A stretch of DNA of 64,000 bases from Blasia pusilla (taxonomy: Eukaryota; Marchantiophyta; Marchantiopsida; Blasiales): NCBI GenBank assembly GCA_050084515.1, contig CM114275.1:19778001-19842000 (forward strand). The letters run 5' to 3'. The position numbers and the translations under genes are program-made. The notes under the pieces are model-generated. The model did no database searches and was not told the DNA's origin. It was given only the letters and a program-made list of their open reading frames with translations. Positions 13,181 to 25,472 of the stretch are shown piece after piece. Position 1 is the stretch's first letter. The number at the start of each line of letters is the position of its first letter.

Positions 13181-14427
13181 GCCTTAAACTCTTGTGTAAA
13201 AGTTTTTGAACATCCTATATGCACTCAACAACTTTCATCTTACAATCTGTTTACCATGTAATGCTGAGGTAATGTTGCAACATTTTCTATAGGCATGTGG
13301 CAACTAAGGTATTTTTGATGTGTTTTTTATGATCAATGAAAACATACAGACTTTTTCTACTTCCATGTCCGATTTATAAGTGAGGCCTTTTTGCGTTGAT
13401 ACTTAGAACCTCAATGGACTGGAGTATACAAGTATGTTGAGATTACAAATGTTTTTCTATGTTGGTCTTCATGTTGTTGACACTTTGGTTGTAAATAGAA
13501 GAATTTCATTTCATGCAAGAACACTCTATTGCTTTTGTCTCAATATTTTTCATTCTCCAATACAACTCTTTGTTGCTATTGATGTTGTTAACAACAGTTG
13601 CCTATAGATAAGAATTTTTTGTTTCATGAAACCAACACTATAGGTCTTTTATCTAAGTCTAGTTCATTAGCCAATGTAAAGAACACTTTTTTACTTTAAT
13701 ATTTTTTCAATGCATATTGCAACCTTATGCCAACTTTGGCGCTATTTGATGCAACACTTTGTTATTTGCCCATGCATCTGTTTGTTTATGACATTAGATA
13801 CCAGTGGCTAATGTAGTTAAAAAAACAAAAAAAAACTCTTTTAAAAAAAATACTCTTCGTAAATCTTGACTTATACATATTCACCATCACAATACACAAC
13901 AATCCCATGTATATCTTGCACAAGTATATTGTGGTCATGTGCGTTTATCTACAAATATAAAGTTATACCCAAAAACAATACTTTTTCCTCATCAAGGATA
14001 TGAAATTCTATTCTAACGGCTCGTGTATAATTATTTCACTACCCAAATTACGCTTCTCTACTACAATAAATCATTACTAGAAAGAATGCCCATGCCATGC
14101 ACATGCTAAGTGTGATTGTGTTCTTTACCTAGGCATTTTCTGTCAATTTCTTAGCCCTCCTCTCGACACCTCCTAAAATTATTTGAACACTTGTGTGGAT
14201 GAAAATAAATTCACATGCGGGTAAGCTATTCCAATGCTTCACGTCTCATAGAAATTTTCTTTTTACACTCCTCGTTATAATGTCCCTAGTAATCCCCATG
14301 TGTTTCCTTAAATATTATAGATTCATTTTCTAGCTTTCTTTAATTTTCACATAGCAGGTCTGGGGCAGAAAGGGGAACTTCCATGAATAAACTGGTTACG
14401 ACCCCTACTACTAGGCCATATTAATCG

Positions 14428-14469
<42 letters not shown>

Positions 14470-14747
14470 ACTATTTACATGTATTTTGGTGGCGTCTAGG
14501 TGCTAAGTCAATTCATAGTGGCGAGGCTCCGGAATATAAGGTAATCCGTAAGAACCCTTAACCTTATGATGTGAATGCGAGGTTTTGATTGTTGTCGAGG
14601 GGCCTTGAAAACTCGAGGACAATTGCACTTGTCTAAAGGTAAGATCTTAGCCATGGCGGGAAATATATTTGTCCACTCTTTCCATTTCTCTTTACTAAGA
14701 TTTTTTTGGCCTTGGTACTAAGGTAGATGTCGTGTTCATAATCTAAA
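13181..14747. other. AT-rich intergenic DNA, no gene seen
   Basis: There are no supported frames. It contains a (CT)n microsatellite at about 14430-14463. Confidence 0.55.
14430..14463 (+). repeat. (CT)n microsatellite
   Basis: About 17 uninterrupted CT units, then a short imperfect continuation. Confidence 0.95.
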
Positions 14748-14990
14748 TCTATATTATTATTGGAGAGTGCCTTATTGATTTGCAAATACCTCTTTGCTCC
14801 ACATGTGGCAACCGAGCATGAAAAAAATATTTCTCTTCTACGGGCAACAAGAAAATATTTCTCCTCTACGGGTAGAAAAAAAAGTTTCCCTTCACTCACG
14901 GGTCACCCACTACTTATTACTATCGAAGAGTGCCCTTTCATTTTGCAAACTCCTCTCTCTTGTTGATATTTGGCATTTCAACTAATGACA
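14748..14990 (+). mobile_element. Non-autonomous Helitron-like repeat, 5' end at 14748
   Basis: It begins TCTATATTATTATTGGAGAG preceded by A, the same 5' terminus seen (in inverse orientation) at 25472, 28982, 28802 and 43607. At about 14930-14985 a second internal copy of the next portion occurs (GAAGAGTGCCCTTTC, then TTTGCAAACTCCTCTCTC). I cannot see a clear 3' hairpin and CTRR end, so the right border is approximate. Confidence 0.5.
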
Positions 14991-15797
14991 TCACTCCCTT
15001 ACGAACGAATAAGATAATTCAAAATCAATTTAAAATGAAACTCAAAAACTATAAAAATTATGTATAGGAAATAATATAAATCATATCAAGTTATACTTAG
15101 TTTTCATCTCTTCACTCTCTATCTAGTTAGAAGGATGATAAAATTAACTAAAGGGGAATTATAAATAATGAGGAAAGGAGAATAGGAGGGTTTTTAAAAT
15201 TCGAAGATCACCCTTTTTTTTTTTAAAGGGGCATGCCTACATCCGTGGAGCACCTCCGGGTTCTGCAGAGGGTTGGAAGATGTGGGCGGACAGGAAAAGA
15301 AGCGGGTGGACGCGATTGGGAGGCGCTCGATTCGGACTCTGTGGACTAGCAAACGCATGGTGTGGGGCCTCGACGATCACCCAGTAAGGAAGCCTCAGCA
15401 GCAAGAATTCTGATCCATGAATTCCGAAAGCCGTAGATGGCAATTCCGGAATGCAGGTCTGGCCTTTACTGATGAGATGTGGTCTGTTTCCGCAGTCCTG
15501 TTTCCTACTGCAAGGAACTATGGTGTTGTCCGCAGGGAGCAGGCAAACAAGACGCAGGAGAGGCTCACGGTATACGGTTGAGCTGCGGGCCAATCGTGAG
15601 CTCAGGCGGAGCGGCTAGTTGTGTGTGGAGTTGAGTTGAAGAACGCAAAACACAGGGGAGAATTCCGGAGACCGTGAGAGCAGGCGGAGTTCTTCTCGCA
15701 TTGCCCAAGCATCGGGTTCGGGACAGTCTTCCGGAGTAGATGAGTTATCACGCGCTGGAAACGTGGAGGAGCCTGGAGACGTGAGTGCGCCGAAAGA
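14991..15797 (+). promoter_or_regulatory. Presumed promoter and 5' UTR of the ABCF gene
   Basis: The sequence changes from AT-rich to GC-richer at about 15235 and stays so up to the ABCF start codon at 15798. Minus-strand open frames across 15237-15859 have no recognisable domain and look like by-products of this composition. I saw no convincing TATA box. The inference is that 15.2-15.8 kb holds the core promoter and leader; a divergent transcript on the minus strand cannot be excluded. Confidence 0.4.
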
Positions 15798-18700
15798 ATG
15801 GGCGGGGTCACTCCTTGGACGCTGGATTCGTCGGCTTCAGCTGGCACCAGAACTTTCATTGCGAGGTCCGTCGGCTCTCAGGTCTTGGCGGGATCCGGTG
15901 TCGACTTGAGGAAGTCGTTTCTCGCTCCTCCGTCCTATTATGCGAAGGGAGTCTCGTGGAAATTCAGCAATGCGTCATCCTGTTCCAGGGATTTGTCGAA
16001 GTGTTTAAATTTCGTGAGCCCGAGAGCAGCGGCTTTGACGGAGAAGGCAAGCGAATTCAAGGCTGTGGATGCGGAGGCAAACCCGTCGCGGATTGATGGA
16101 GGGGATACCGGTGCTGGAGGGTTTGCGTTTCAGCCACGAGGTCAATCCGATAACGAGACTGCCGGGGCTGTGAGTGCATTTTTTTTTTCTTTCTCTCCAT
16201 TCTCCTCTGCTCTGGCGGTTCCCCGGTTGTGTGTGGGAGTTCGACCGATTTCGATTCGTTTGATTCTGCCATTTCTCACGCTAGTAACGGTTGGTGCGCA
16301 TCGATTTTTTTCCAGAGAATTTTGAGTTTGAGTATTAAGAATATGATTGAACTCTCGGGATGCTCGTCAGGTGTTGCAAGTGGAGGACCTGACCTTGAGC
16401 GTAGGAGGTAGAGACCTCATCAGCGGTGGGCAGTGGCGGTTGATGCCGGGAGATCACACGGGAATTGTAGGGATTAATGGTTGTGGCAAGTCTTCTCTGC
16501 TGCGTGCTATCGTCGGTGCGTCCGAAATTCAGTCAGGAACCATCACTCTAGCTCATGGAACTGAGCTGGCTTACCTGGAACAGACGTGGGTTTTCAAATT
16601 GCACACTCCCTCCACAAAGTGTACAGGGACTGATGTTTTGTGGCGTGGGGTCGCTTCCGAAACATCAAATTGGCACTGTACAGCCTTGACATTGAGTTTC
16701 GATTATCTGAGTACCTCAACTCACAGAAATAGTGCTTGACAAGAATCTGGAGTATATGCACTGGGCCAGTGGGAATTTATAGGTGTATTAGAGTTGATAG
16801 GAGCGAGACTGTTTTAATTTAAAAGGTATACTTTGAAATACCGTCTGTCTTTTTGGATATATGCTTCCAGGGCAGTTTCGGGATCAACAAAATCTGTGTG
16901 GGAAGAAGCTGGATCGAGAATGATTGCTCTGAAAGCAGCATTGCGTGAGCTAGAAGCAGCAGCGAAGGCCGCAGAGGAAGCTGGGGAGAAGGATCTGGAG
17001 AGTGCCATTGCACGACTTGGAAATGCCCAGGAGAGGGTGGAGGCTCTTGATGGCTACAGGATCGATGAAATGATTGCTGGGTGTGTATCCATCTTTTCAT
17101 TTCCTGAATGTTCCGCGAAGGGTCATGGATGTCATTTCAAATCCATCTATAATTTGGTGTTTATCGGTTATGGTGCAATTCAAGGCTCGCTTCAACTTTA
17201 GACCATTCCAGTTAATTGAATCGGCTCTATGCCTGAAATTTGTAGGGTCTTGAATGGGCTTGGTTTCGAGACTACCGACTGGGAAAGACCGTGCTCGGAT
17301 TTCTCAGGAGGGTGGCAGATGCGCATTGCTCTGGCCAGGCTTCTGTTGGGTCAAAAGGGTCACATTGGCAAGTCCTTGCTGATTTTGGATGAACCAACGA
17401 ACCATCTTGACACGAAGGCCAAGGTAATTATGTCACATAGCTCACTTATCGAACAAGGCGGAGATACGTTCCTAATTTCTTTTCCTCTTGTCCTTTTCAT
17501 CCAGTTGGTTGTCGTGTTTCATGATTTCACATCTGAAGTGTAGACAGGTTTTAGTGTGCTACTTCTCCTTTCTGAATTTTGGTTTTTCTGTTTCAGCTCT
17601 GGCTTGCCAGATATTTGAAGGGTGTCACAGCCGCTGTCGTAATTGTGAGTCATGATCAGAAATTTTTGGAGGAAATTTGCAACCACATTGTCGAGGTACT
17701 CTATTTTGATCATATTGCGAATTCGTGCGTAGTCGAATGAGATGTATGTGGCTTTCAGTCATATGTCATTTCAACTGAGAGTGGTTTATTCAGTATATGG
17801 AACCCCAGCCACAGTTCGGTCTGGGCTTTGTTAGATGACAGTGAATTGAGCCAACAACGGCCACAGAATTGGCAGAGAGCCAGGTGGATCGTATGGTGAC
17901 AGATTGGGGGCTCAATTGCGAACGTTCGTGCGTTGGATGTTTGTTGCACAGATACGAGGAGCACAACTACATCATTACACTGGAAGCTATTCTAAGTTTC
18001 TCAGAACTCGAGAAGCCCAACAGCAGCAGGCCTTGCAAGCATACCAGGCGAAGCAGGCTGAGATTTCTCGCCTTCAGGGATTTGTCGACCGTTTTGGTGC
18101 AAAAGCAACAAAAGCTTCAGCGGCCAATTCCCGGAAGAAGCAGATACAGCGGATTAGAGATGAGATGCCCGACGTTGTGCCTGTGGAAGGTACCTAGTCT
18201 ACGTCATGGAGTATGATGTGATGTTCGTGTGCGCCGTTGGAGAAGCTCAAAGTCCTAGTTTGTATTCTCCATTCCTGTCTAGATTTATTGTCATTTAGGC
18301 CTTGCTGTCATGAAACTGCTGCCTGTGAAATCTTTTGGAGTTAAGACGAGGCGTAGGCATTTTGGTTGTCCCTCGATTACACGATGGGTCTCTCGCGTTT
18401 CTGACTGATCCGAGAAATATTTTTGTTCGCCAGCTATGGGAGAATCGGGAGGCGACAAAAGCCACATATCAGTAAAGCTTCCCAAACCTCCGCCATGTGC
18501 CAGAGAGGTCCTGATTTTGAAGAAGGCCGCAGTTGGATGGAATGGTTGTGCTCCTCTGCTGGAGGATGTGAACGTGAAACTGGAGTTGGGAATGCGTCTG
18601 GTGCGTATCCTCATTCCACCAGGATTCCTTACATGGCTCAATTTGACGTTAGATTGATCGTTTTTCACATGTGGAATGTTTCAGCTGTCAGAGTTCCAAT

Positions 18701-20787
18701 CCGAAGATGGATGGCAAGTCAATTTTGCTTCTGCAATTGTTAAACATCTCTCTCAGTGTTTTCCTGGAACTACTGGAGGATTCTGCTGGTGTCTGTCTTC
18801 TCACACGCGAAGGCTGTGCCGGGCATGCTTCAGGTGATTTTAGGGCCAAATGGTTGTGGAAAGTCCACGTTGATGCGAGCCATGTCTGGGAGAGGAGGTC
18901 TTATTGATGGAACCAGGCAGGTTGGGATGGGCGTCGAGATTGGAGTATTCACACAAGATCTTGCGCAAGACTTGCCGGGTGAAAAGTCGGGGGTGGAGTT
19001 CGTTCTAGAGGTGTGCGCCTTCACTCACTCTTCTCTCAAGGCCAGGCTTTGAGTTTGGGCCTCGTATATACACATGAGTACACAAAGGTGTTGCCTAGTA
19101 TCAGTAGGTCAATCCTCCCTGTGTACCCTCACATGGGGCGGTTCCTTCCTGTTCAGGACTTGAAGGATTTTGAAAGCGCTTGCGTTTGGTGGCTCGCAGG
19201 TTGCCCGAGAGAGAGATGTCACAATAACTGATGGCCAAGCGCGTACAGCTTTAGGAGCATTGGGCCTCTCCGGTGATGCGGGGCTCAGACGTATCGGGGC
19301 TCTCTCTGGTACATTTAAATTCTCTGTTATGTGAGCGGTTAACATGAACACTGAGAATGTGATTGCAGGATGGACAATTGGCAGTATGCTACTTTGTAAC
19401 TTCAACTCGATCAAATCGTGTCAAGAAAACCCTTTTGCTCATGACGTTGTCTCGGTGAAAGTGGAGTACTAGTAGAGTATTTCTAATAATGTGAAATTTG
19501 GCAGGAGGTGAAAAGGCACGAGTAGCGTTGGGAGTCTTCATGCTGCGGCCTTATAACTGCCTCCTGTTGGACGAAGCGAGCAATCATCTGGACCACTTAT
19601 CGGCCATGGCCCTTGCGAGGAGTCTCAGTACCTTTCAAGGTATGAACCTTGCATACTATGGAGCAATGATAGTGAGACAATTCTCTCCTTTCGTCCATGC
19701 CCTCTGGTTGCCTTGTTCATGGTTACACTATCACACTTTCTGAAAGAAAACCTTACATCACCAGAAAGGAAGTGGAAAATGCTGTTGTAAGCAAGTAGTT
19801 TTGGTCGTTGTTGATTCTTCGGTTCAAGTGCTCTTAGAAGGGTAAGTGTAGCTCTAGAAAGAACATGAGGTACACTATGAAAGCCCGCAGATTTACTCTA
19901 AAAGCTTATGTAGATAAATACATGGTTATGAACCTCACATTTGATAACGTGCAAGGTCCTGACATCACTCACCTGGCCTGTTTTGCCAGGAGCACTAGTT
20001 GCTATTTCTCATGATCAAAAATTTTGTGAGGCTCTGAATCCGACACATATTGCCAGAGTTGATCCAAACGGAAGCGTTACTGTTAGCCACTGTATATTTG
20101 GTAAAGTAGAAGCCAGCCCAAGCGGTTTAGTTTCGGGTTCGTCCCCAAAAGCGAAGACGCCCACAAGTAAAGCTTCAAAGGCCGAGTTCACAAAGAAAAC
20201 ATCTTCAAATGGAGCAGTCGAGGAAAAACCAATGAAGCCAGGTACATATGAAGACCGAAAACGATTGCAACAGGTAATTCGTACTTCATGCTTATTGAGA
20301 TTTTCTTCTCGTTACCAAATTGTTCTCTGAACTATTTCTAGGTATGATCTTAGATTCCGTGAAGATACCGATTCAGATAAGAGCACATCATTCATGGAGG
20401 GAAGAGGGGTGTAGGGTTATTTGTAGGTTGGTTCAAGCTGGAAACTCGTAGATGTCTTGAAAATTTAGAGTCACGTCCTCTGACTGTAAAATTCAGGTGA
20501 TTTCTGGGAAAAACTGTGAGCTTGTTAAAATGAGCTCTAACTGGACGAGAATTGATGATTGTCTGCAGTTGCAACCCCAGATAGAAAAGAAGCTAAAGCA
20601 GATTCAGGAGCTAGAAATGAAATGCAAATCGCTGGACCAGGAAATGATGGCTGCTGGGAGTAACGCACCAAAAGCGATGGAAATCCACGAAAAGAAGAGA
20701 GGTTTGGAGATCCAACTGCGAGAAGTCGAGAAGCACTGGGAGCTTCTGGAGGAGGAATTGCAACAGTTGACCGCAAGGACGCATTGA
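15798..20787 (+). CDS. ABC transporter F family ATPase (plastid-type), 12 exons
   Basis: A soluble twin-ATPase of the ABCF (GCN20/EttA-like) class, whose members act on ribosomes rather than as membrane pumps. I place coding exons at 15798-16169, 16371-16585, 16871-17080, 17246-17423, 17597-17695, 17952-18189, 18434-18600, 18834-19010, 19200-19308, 19505-19639, 19990-20273 and 20569-20787. All introns are GT-AG, phases close, and the product is 800 residues. Residues 1-95 are Ser/Ala/Arg-rich with few acids, like a chloroplast transit peptide. Domain 1: Walker A GINGCGKS (about 158-165), signature FSGGWQ (285-290), Walker B LLILDEPTNHLD (310-321), SHD histidine loop (343-345). Domain 2: GPNGCGKST (497-505), LSGGEKAR (587-594), LLLDEASNHLD (608-618), AISHD (638-642). 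A Lys/Ser-rich linker and a C-terminal coiled coil (about 715-800) follow. The second Walker B has EAS where EPT is usual. There are no membrane segments. Confidence 0.9.
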
Positions 20788-22013
20788 AAATTGAAAGCTA
20801 GCTTCATATTCTGAAGAATTCGTACATCTTTTCTGTGCACGTTTCTCGTCGCATTCACAGATCATAATCACCAAACTGAATGCAGTGTCACTCCAATTCT
20901 TGGAGAGGTTATCACAGCGTAAACCTTAGGCATCCACAACACCGATGTTGATAACATATTATTTGGATGTGGATGCTTCACAAGGGTATGCATTTGGACT
21001 GACATAATGTCCTCGGCAGCCACAGGTTGCTGATCGTCTATACCGGTCAGGAGAGTACACTCACTCTCAAGTTGACTGAAATCGCTATTACACGGTGCTC
21101 ATTCTAAGTTCACTTGCTGAGGCTTGTGTTTCAAAGAAAGTAGGAACGTGGTCAAGGTACAGGCCAGGCAAGGAATGCTGGACGTCTGTAATTTTCTTTT
21201 TCCTCATCCCAAAATAAAATATCAAGTAGGTTCTTGGCACCAAGTTGAATCTTGGGAACATTCACTGTAGTTGTCTCGGTCTGCAGGAGTACTTCCAGTA
21301 ACTTCAGAGGTCTTCTGAAGTGGATCCATTTCTTGCGGCAATTCGAACAGTGGGGTCCTTCAAGAGATGCACAAAAGTGGAGGACAAGAGAAAGCTAGGC
21401 GAACATCACGGATCAAATTGTTTCCATGAAGAGTTGTCTCGGTTATTCCTTAAAATCTTTGTAAATTTTCGCTTTGGTTCACTAGAGAGTGGAATTATAT
21501 CTGTTGCCATTTTGGGTCCTTTCTTGTGGACAATCTGGCTTATAGCTAGCTCCTAGGTAGATTATATCTAATCTACCTAGAATCTACTTAGAATCCCTTC
21601 ACACTCGATAAGTTCCAATTCATTTCATTATCGGTCATAGATCTTTACTACATGATTTCACTTCCCTTATACCTAAGAAATTTGTGTCTCCTAGATAATA
21701 TATTTTGAATAGAGCATCTTGAACAATCAAGATGGGGCACTCTAGTGGGCACATACACATTGCCTTGGAAACCATTCATGGTTATCCGCAAAAGCCATAA
21801 AATTAGAAATTAGCCACTTCAGGAAGGAGATATTTTTTAATCACGTTTGATCTACTAGGAAAATCTCAAGGAAACTCTTTTAAGGTTGCAATGGAGTTAA
21901 ACCCACTCTCATGATGAAGCGATTTGATTCATACAAATAGGCATATATCCATGCTTTGCCCATTTGTAGACTCAAAAATGAGAGAAAGAGTTTCAATCTC
22001 TTCTCTTAGAGTA
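20788..22013. other. Downstream of the ABCF gene: 3' UTR then intergenic
   Basis: The first few hundred bases probably include the 3' UTR; an AATAAA lies at 21213-21218 and could serve in polyadenylation. I see no further gene. Confidence 0.4.
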
Positions 22014-22065
22014 CACCCTCACTCTCCCTAAAATTCCCCAAGGAATTTTAGGGAGAGTGAGGGTG
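22014..22065. repeat. Perfect 24-bp hairpin, 4-nt loop
   Basis: Left arm 22014-22037 (starts caccctcactctccc) is perfectly complementary to right arm 22042-22065, with loop ccaa. No T-tract or gene end is nearby, so it is not a bacterial-type terminator; it resembles a small fold-back. Confidence 0.95.
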
Positions 22066-25000
22066 CGCAGAAGTCATTCACCTAGTCATAACTACTATTC
22101 CAATTTGAGGGACCTACCATTTAAGAAAATAGAAAAGCTCCACATTTCATCTTGCTTGGGATAATAATAAGGCTGAATTGGGGTTAAAAGGCCTAAAATG
22201 AAGTTATCCTCACTAGCCAACAAATACTCAACCTATCAAAGTATCTTGCTCGTATACTCTCTACTATATTGCAAATGATATTGCATGTGTTTTGTGTACA
22301 TCCATTGTTGTACAAAATATGTCATTTTCATAAGCCACACAACTCATAAAGTTGTAAATAAGACCCATATATGGAAATCAGATAGATATATGATCATTTC
22401 ACATAAGATCATCAATTGCTCTTATAGTTGGTGATTAGGTCCATCTAACTTCATCTAAGTATTCATCCATGCTTATGATGGTATGCACTTATATGCTACT
22501 AAAGGTACTAGAAGGATGGATGCCTTAAAAGTATTCACCTATTTGTAATATATATTACTCAAGCTAGTTTAGATTTCTAAATATTAATGCTAAATTATGA
22601 TTCTAACACATCTATTGTTCTTAAGAACACTAGCAAGAGGCAAAGTTAAACATGCCATTTGCCATCCTTGTAACAAGAAAAATACCAAATAGCAACATTT
22701 TTTGCATTATGAAGATGGTACATCCTCCGTTGAAATTAAACTATTTAAATTTCTTCTGCTATAAGTAGACATAATCTCAATGGGAAAACCTATAGATCTT
22801 CGTTTGATATTCTCTTTTATGACTAGTCAAATATCATAATATATCTTGATGTCGCATTATGATCTATTTCTCAAACATCATTGGTAGGACTCTCGAAGAT
22901 ATCTTCCCGTTGTTAACATGCATTCATCTATACATCTAGACTAGCCAAACTCAACACTTAATTGACGTTATGATGGATAATCTCAAGTAGGTTTGAGTCT
23001 TGCCCATGGAGGAGAACATTAGATGAAAAGGATGGTAAGGATTTTTTTTCTTGTTAAACTGGATTGCCCACTACAATGGTAAGTATTCATTTTAGTTCCC
23101 AAGATGGTCTTTATGCAAGCCAGCCTTGTACAAACCCCTCTTCATCTTATGGGCAACTCTCATCACGAAACCATTTGCCTTATGATGATCTCATGACGAG
23201 TTTGATGGTCGATTATTCCATAATCGCACTACTCCTAGCTAAACTCATTATTTTTGGTTAATTGATACCTTAACTGGTGTATGTACCATATAACTAAGAA
23301 TTGGATCTATGAATGCATGCATTAATATTTCAGGACTTTTTTTTTGGAAATACAACCAATTCTATTTAGTCCAAAAGTGCAACCATAACCAATATTAACA
23401 TACATTATTGTAAGGCTCTATCAATAGCAAAGGCCTTGCAAAATCCGAGGTCCACTCATAATACGATCCCTTGATTATTTACAAATAAAATTGATAGTCT
23501 AAGAGTCAAAGCATTGAAGGATGTTTGTGCTCCATTACATATTATGCATCTAGTAACAAAATATATATTGTATGTCTATTTGCATATATGCCGCCAACAT
23601 TGTACCTAGAGCAAGGCATATGTCTACTTCACTAAGGAATTCTACAAATTTTCATGCCCATGTTCCAATATACATGACCTTTGTGAAGGATGTGGCAACA
23701 CTTGGGCTCTACTATCCTCCCACACTCATAAGATACATCTTCCCTTGCAATTCCTTCTCCGTGAACTTGCTCATTGAGTCTCTATGGGATCCAATCTCAA
23801 TACTGGATGCCATCATCATGGATGTCTTGAAATTTTTTGTCTCTTTTTTTACCTTTGGATATTGATGTAGAGACCCTCCATTTGATCTCTCTATGAAAGT
23901 TGAGGCTATTTGGCTCTCCATGGCCAAAAATCCTAAAGAAAAAGTTGCATAGTATCCAACTACCACATCCTCATCCCTCTCACCAATGCAACAAGATATC
24001 AAACTCAGATAATTTGTGCTTATACATATTGCTATAAATCCTACATTGGTATCACTTTCCAAACACTCAAAACATTGGAGTCACATATTCAACCTTGGAG
24101 TCAAAACATAGAGGCGAGTAGGTATTGAAATATCTCCAATAAAATTGAACTCATCTCCCACAAACTACAAGTTTTTATTTGCTTTAGAAGCATTGTTTGA
24201 GCATTTATTATAAGTTATTATGAACTCTCTATCCTTATCACTGATTCATTATGCTAGATCTCTGTGAGTATTTCCAAGTCTCAACATACTTCAAAAATTT
24301 GTATTTGGAATGGAAGCAAACATAGAATAGACCCCTCATAGCAGTCTAGTGAAGATGGATACTAATATTAATGTCCTTGAGATCTTGGAAATTTCTCCTT
24401 AATTCAATCCTCACTCAAGTCTCTACTAATACTAGAGATCCATCTTTGTCCATAAGCTAAGAGACTTCGTAATTCCAATGACACTACTATACACAAACAA
24501 GTGTAGAAAAACACCATGTGAAGAAATCACTCAATGTGTAACAAATGATCTTAGAATTAAAAATTGGCAAAGTTTTTTCGTACAGTTTGAGTAGAGCTTT
24601 GATAAAACTCTAATATCATGGAGAAAACTCAACATACAAGAATTTTCTACTGTTGCGGTTCCTCGACAATTTGACTACTTAGGAAGTTAGGGTATTTTAT
24701 CTATTATCTTGAATTCTATTCATAGAATTTTTTTGCATACCAAAGGTTGCGCCTCCAAATCCATACGTCATATTAGGGTGCCTCAAACTTTGATGCAAGA
24801 TAGGATGAGCTCATCCTATTAACGCTCTATTCCATAAAATAACAAGTTCATATAACTATGACTCCTTCAATATCTAAGTAAGGACCATCAATCTAAGATC
24901 TCCCTCATGTGAGGGAATTGATTACATGAATATTGCAAAACGAGACGTGGATGTTAAATATCCTATAACAATTAATGTTCATGAGTATCATAGCCACATC

Positions 25001-25255
25001 ACAACCACAAATGATTATCAACATATAACTCTTGACAATTGTACCACTATCTCTAAAAAATTGTACATTGTAATTTTTGCATTATTTATATTTACTTATA
25101 TATAATTTGTACAACAAATATCAATTTCAAGAAGAAATTTTTTTTTTCGAAAGTAAATATAATAAATTAGATTTGGATTTTGCCACAATGCTCTTGTCTA
25201 TTATGATAAGCTAGACTAAGTGCATATATCTATAATGCCACAACTATAACTTATA
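22066..25255. other. AT-rich intergenic DNA, no gene seen
   Basis: Only short, uninformative frames occur, such as 97 residues on plus at 23572-23865 and 116 on minus at 23712-24062, which overlap each other and show no domain. Nothing is supported as a gene. Confidence 0.5.
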
Positions 25256-25472
25256 CCAGTAAGGTGCCCGTGCGATGCACCAAAAATGAAAAAAATGTCT
25301 GAAGAGTTAGTGTATAGCCCGTGAAGGGAAGAGATTAATGATGCTCCACACAAATTCATTTTTTTTTCTTGCTGCCCGTAGCATATGAAGCATTTTCTTG
25401 CTGCCCAGTTGTCACGTGTCAAGCAGAGAGATGTTTGGAAATCAAGAAGGCACTCTCCCATGATAATATAGA
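25256..25472 (-). mobile_element. Non-autonomous Helitron, 217 bp, both termini visible
   Basis: On the minus strand it starts TCTATATTATCATGGGAGAG (5' end at 25472, preceded by A) and ends with a short hairpin (gtgcatcgcac, 25270-25280) followed about 10 nt later by CTGG at 25256, with T next. This TC start, subterminal hairpin, CTRR end and A/T target are the Helitron signature. It has no coding capacity. Confidence 0.75.

Noticed and set aside
15237-15859. Minus-strand frames of 118 and 85 residues upstream of the ABCF gene
   Set aside because: They lie in the presumed promoter, leader and first exon of the ABCF gene, have no domain or signal sequence, and fit chance openness in GC-richer DNA.
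22014-22065. Hairpin as a transcription terminator
   Set aside because: This is eukaryotic nuclear DNA, there is no gene end or T-tract, and the stem is unrelated to any transcript I can see.
23572-24062. Overlapping frames of 97 (+) and 116 (-) residues in the AT-rich desert
   Set aside because: They overlap on opposite strands, have low-complexity composition and match no known domain.
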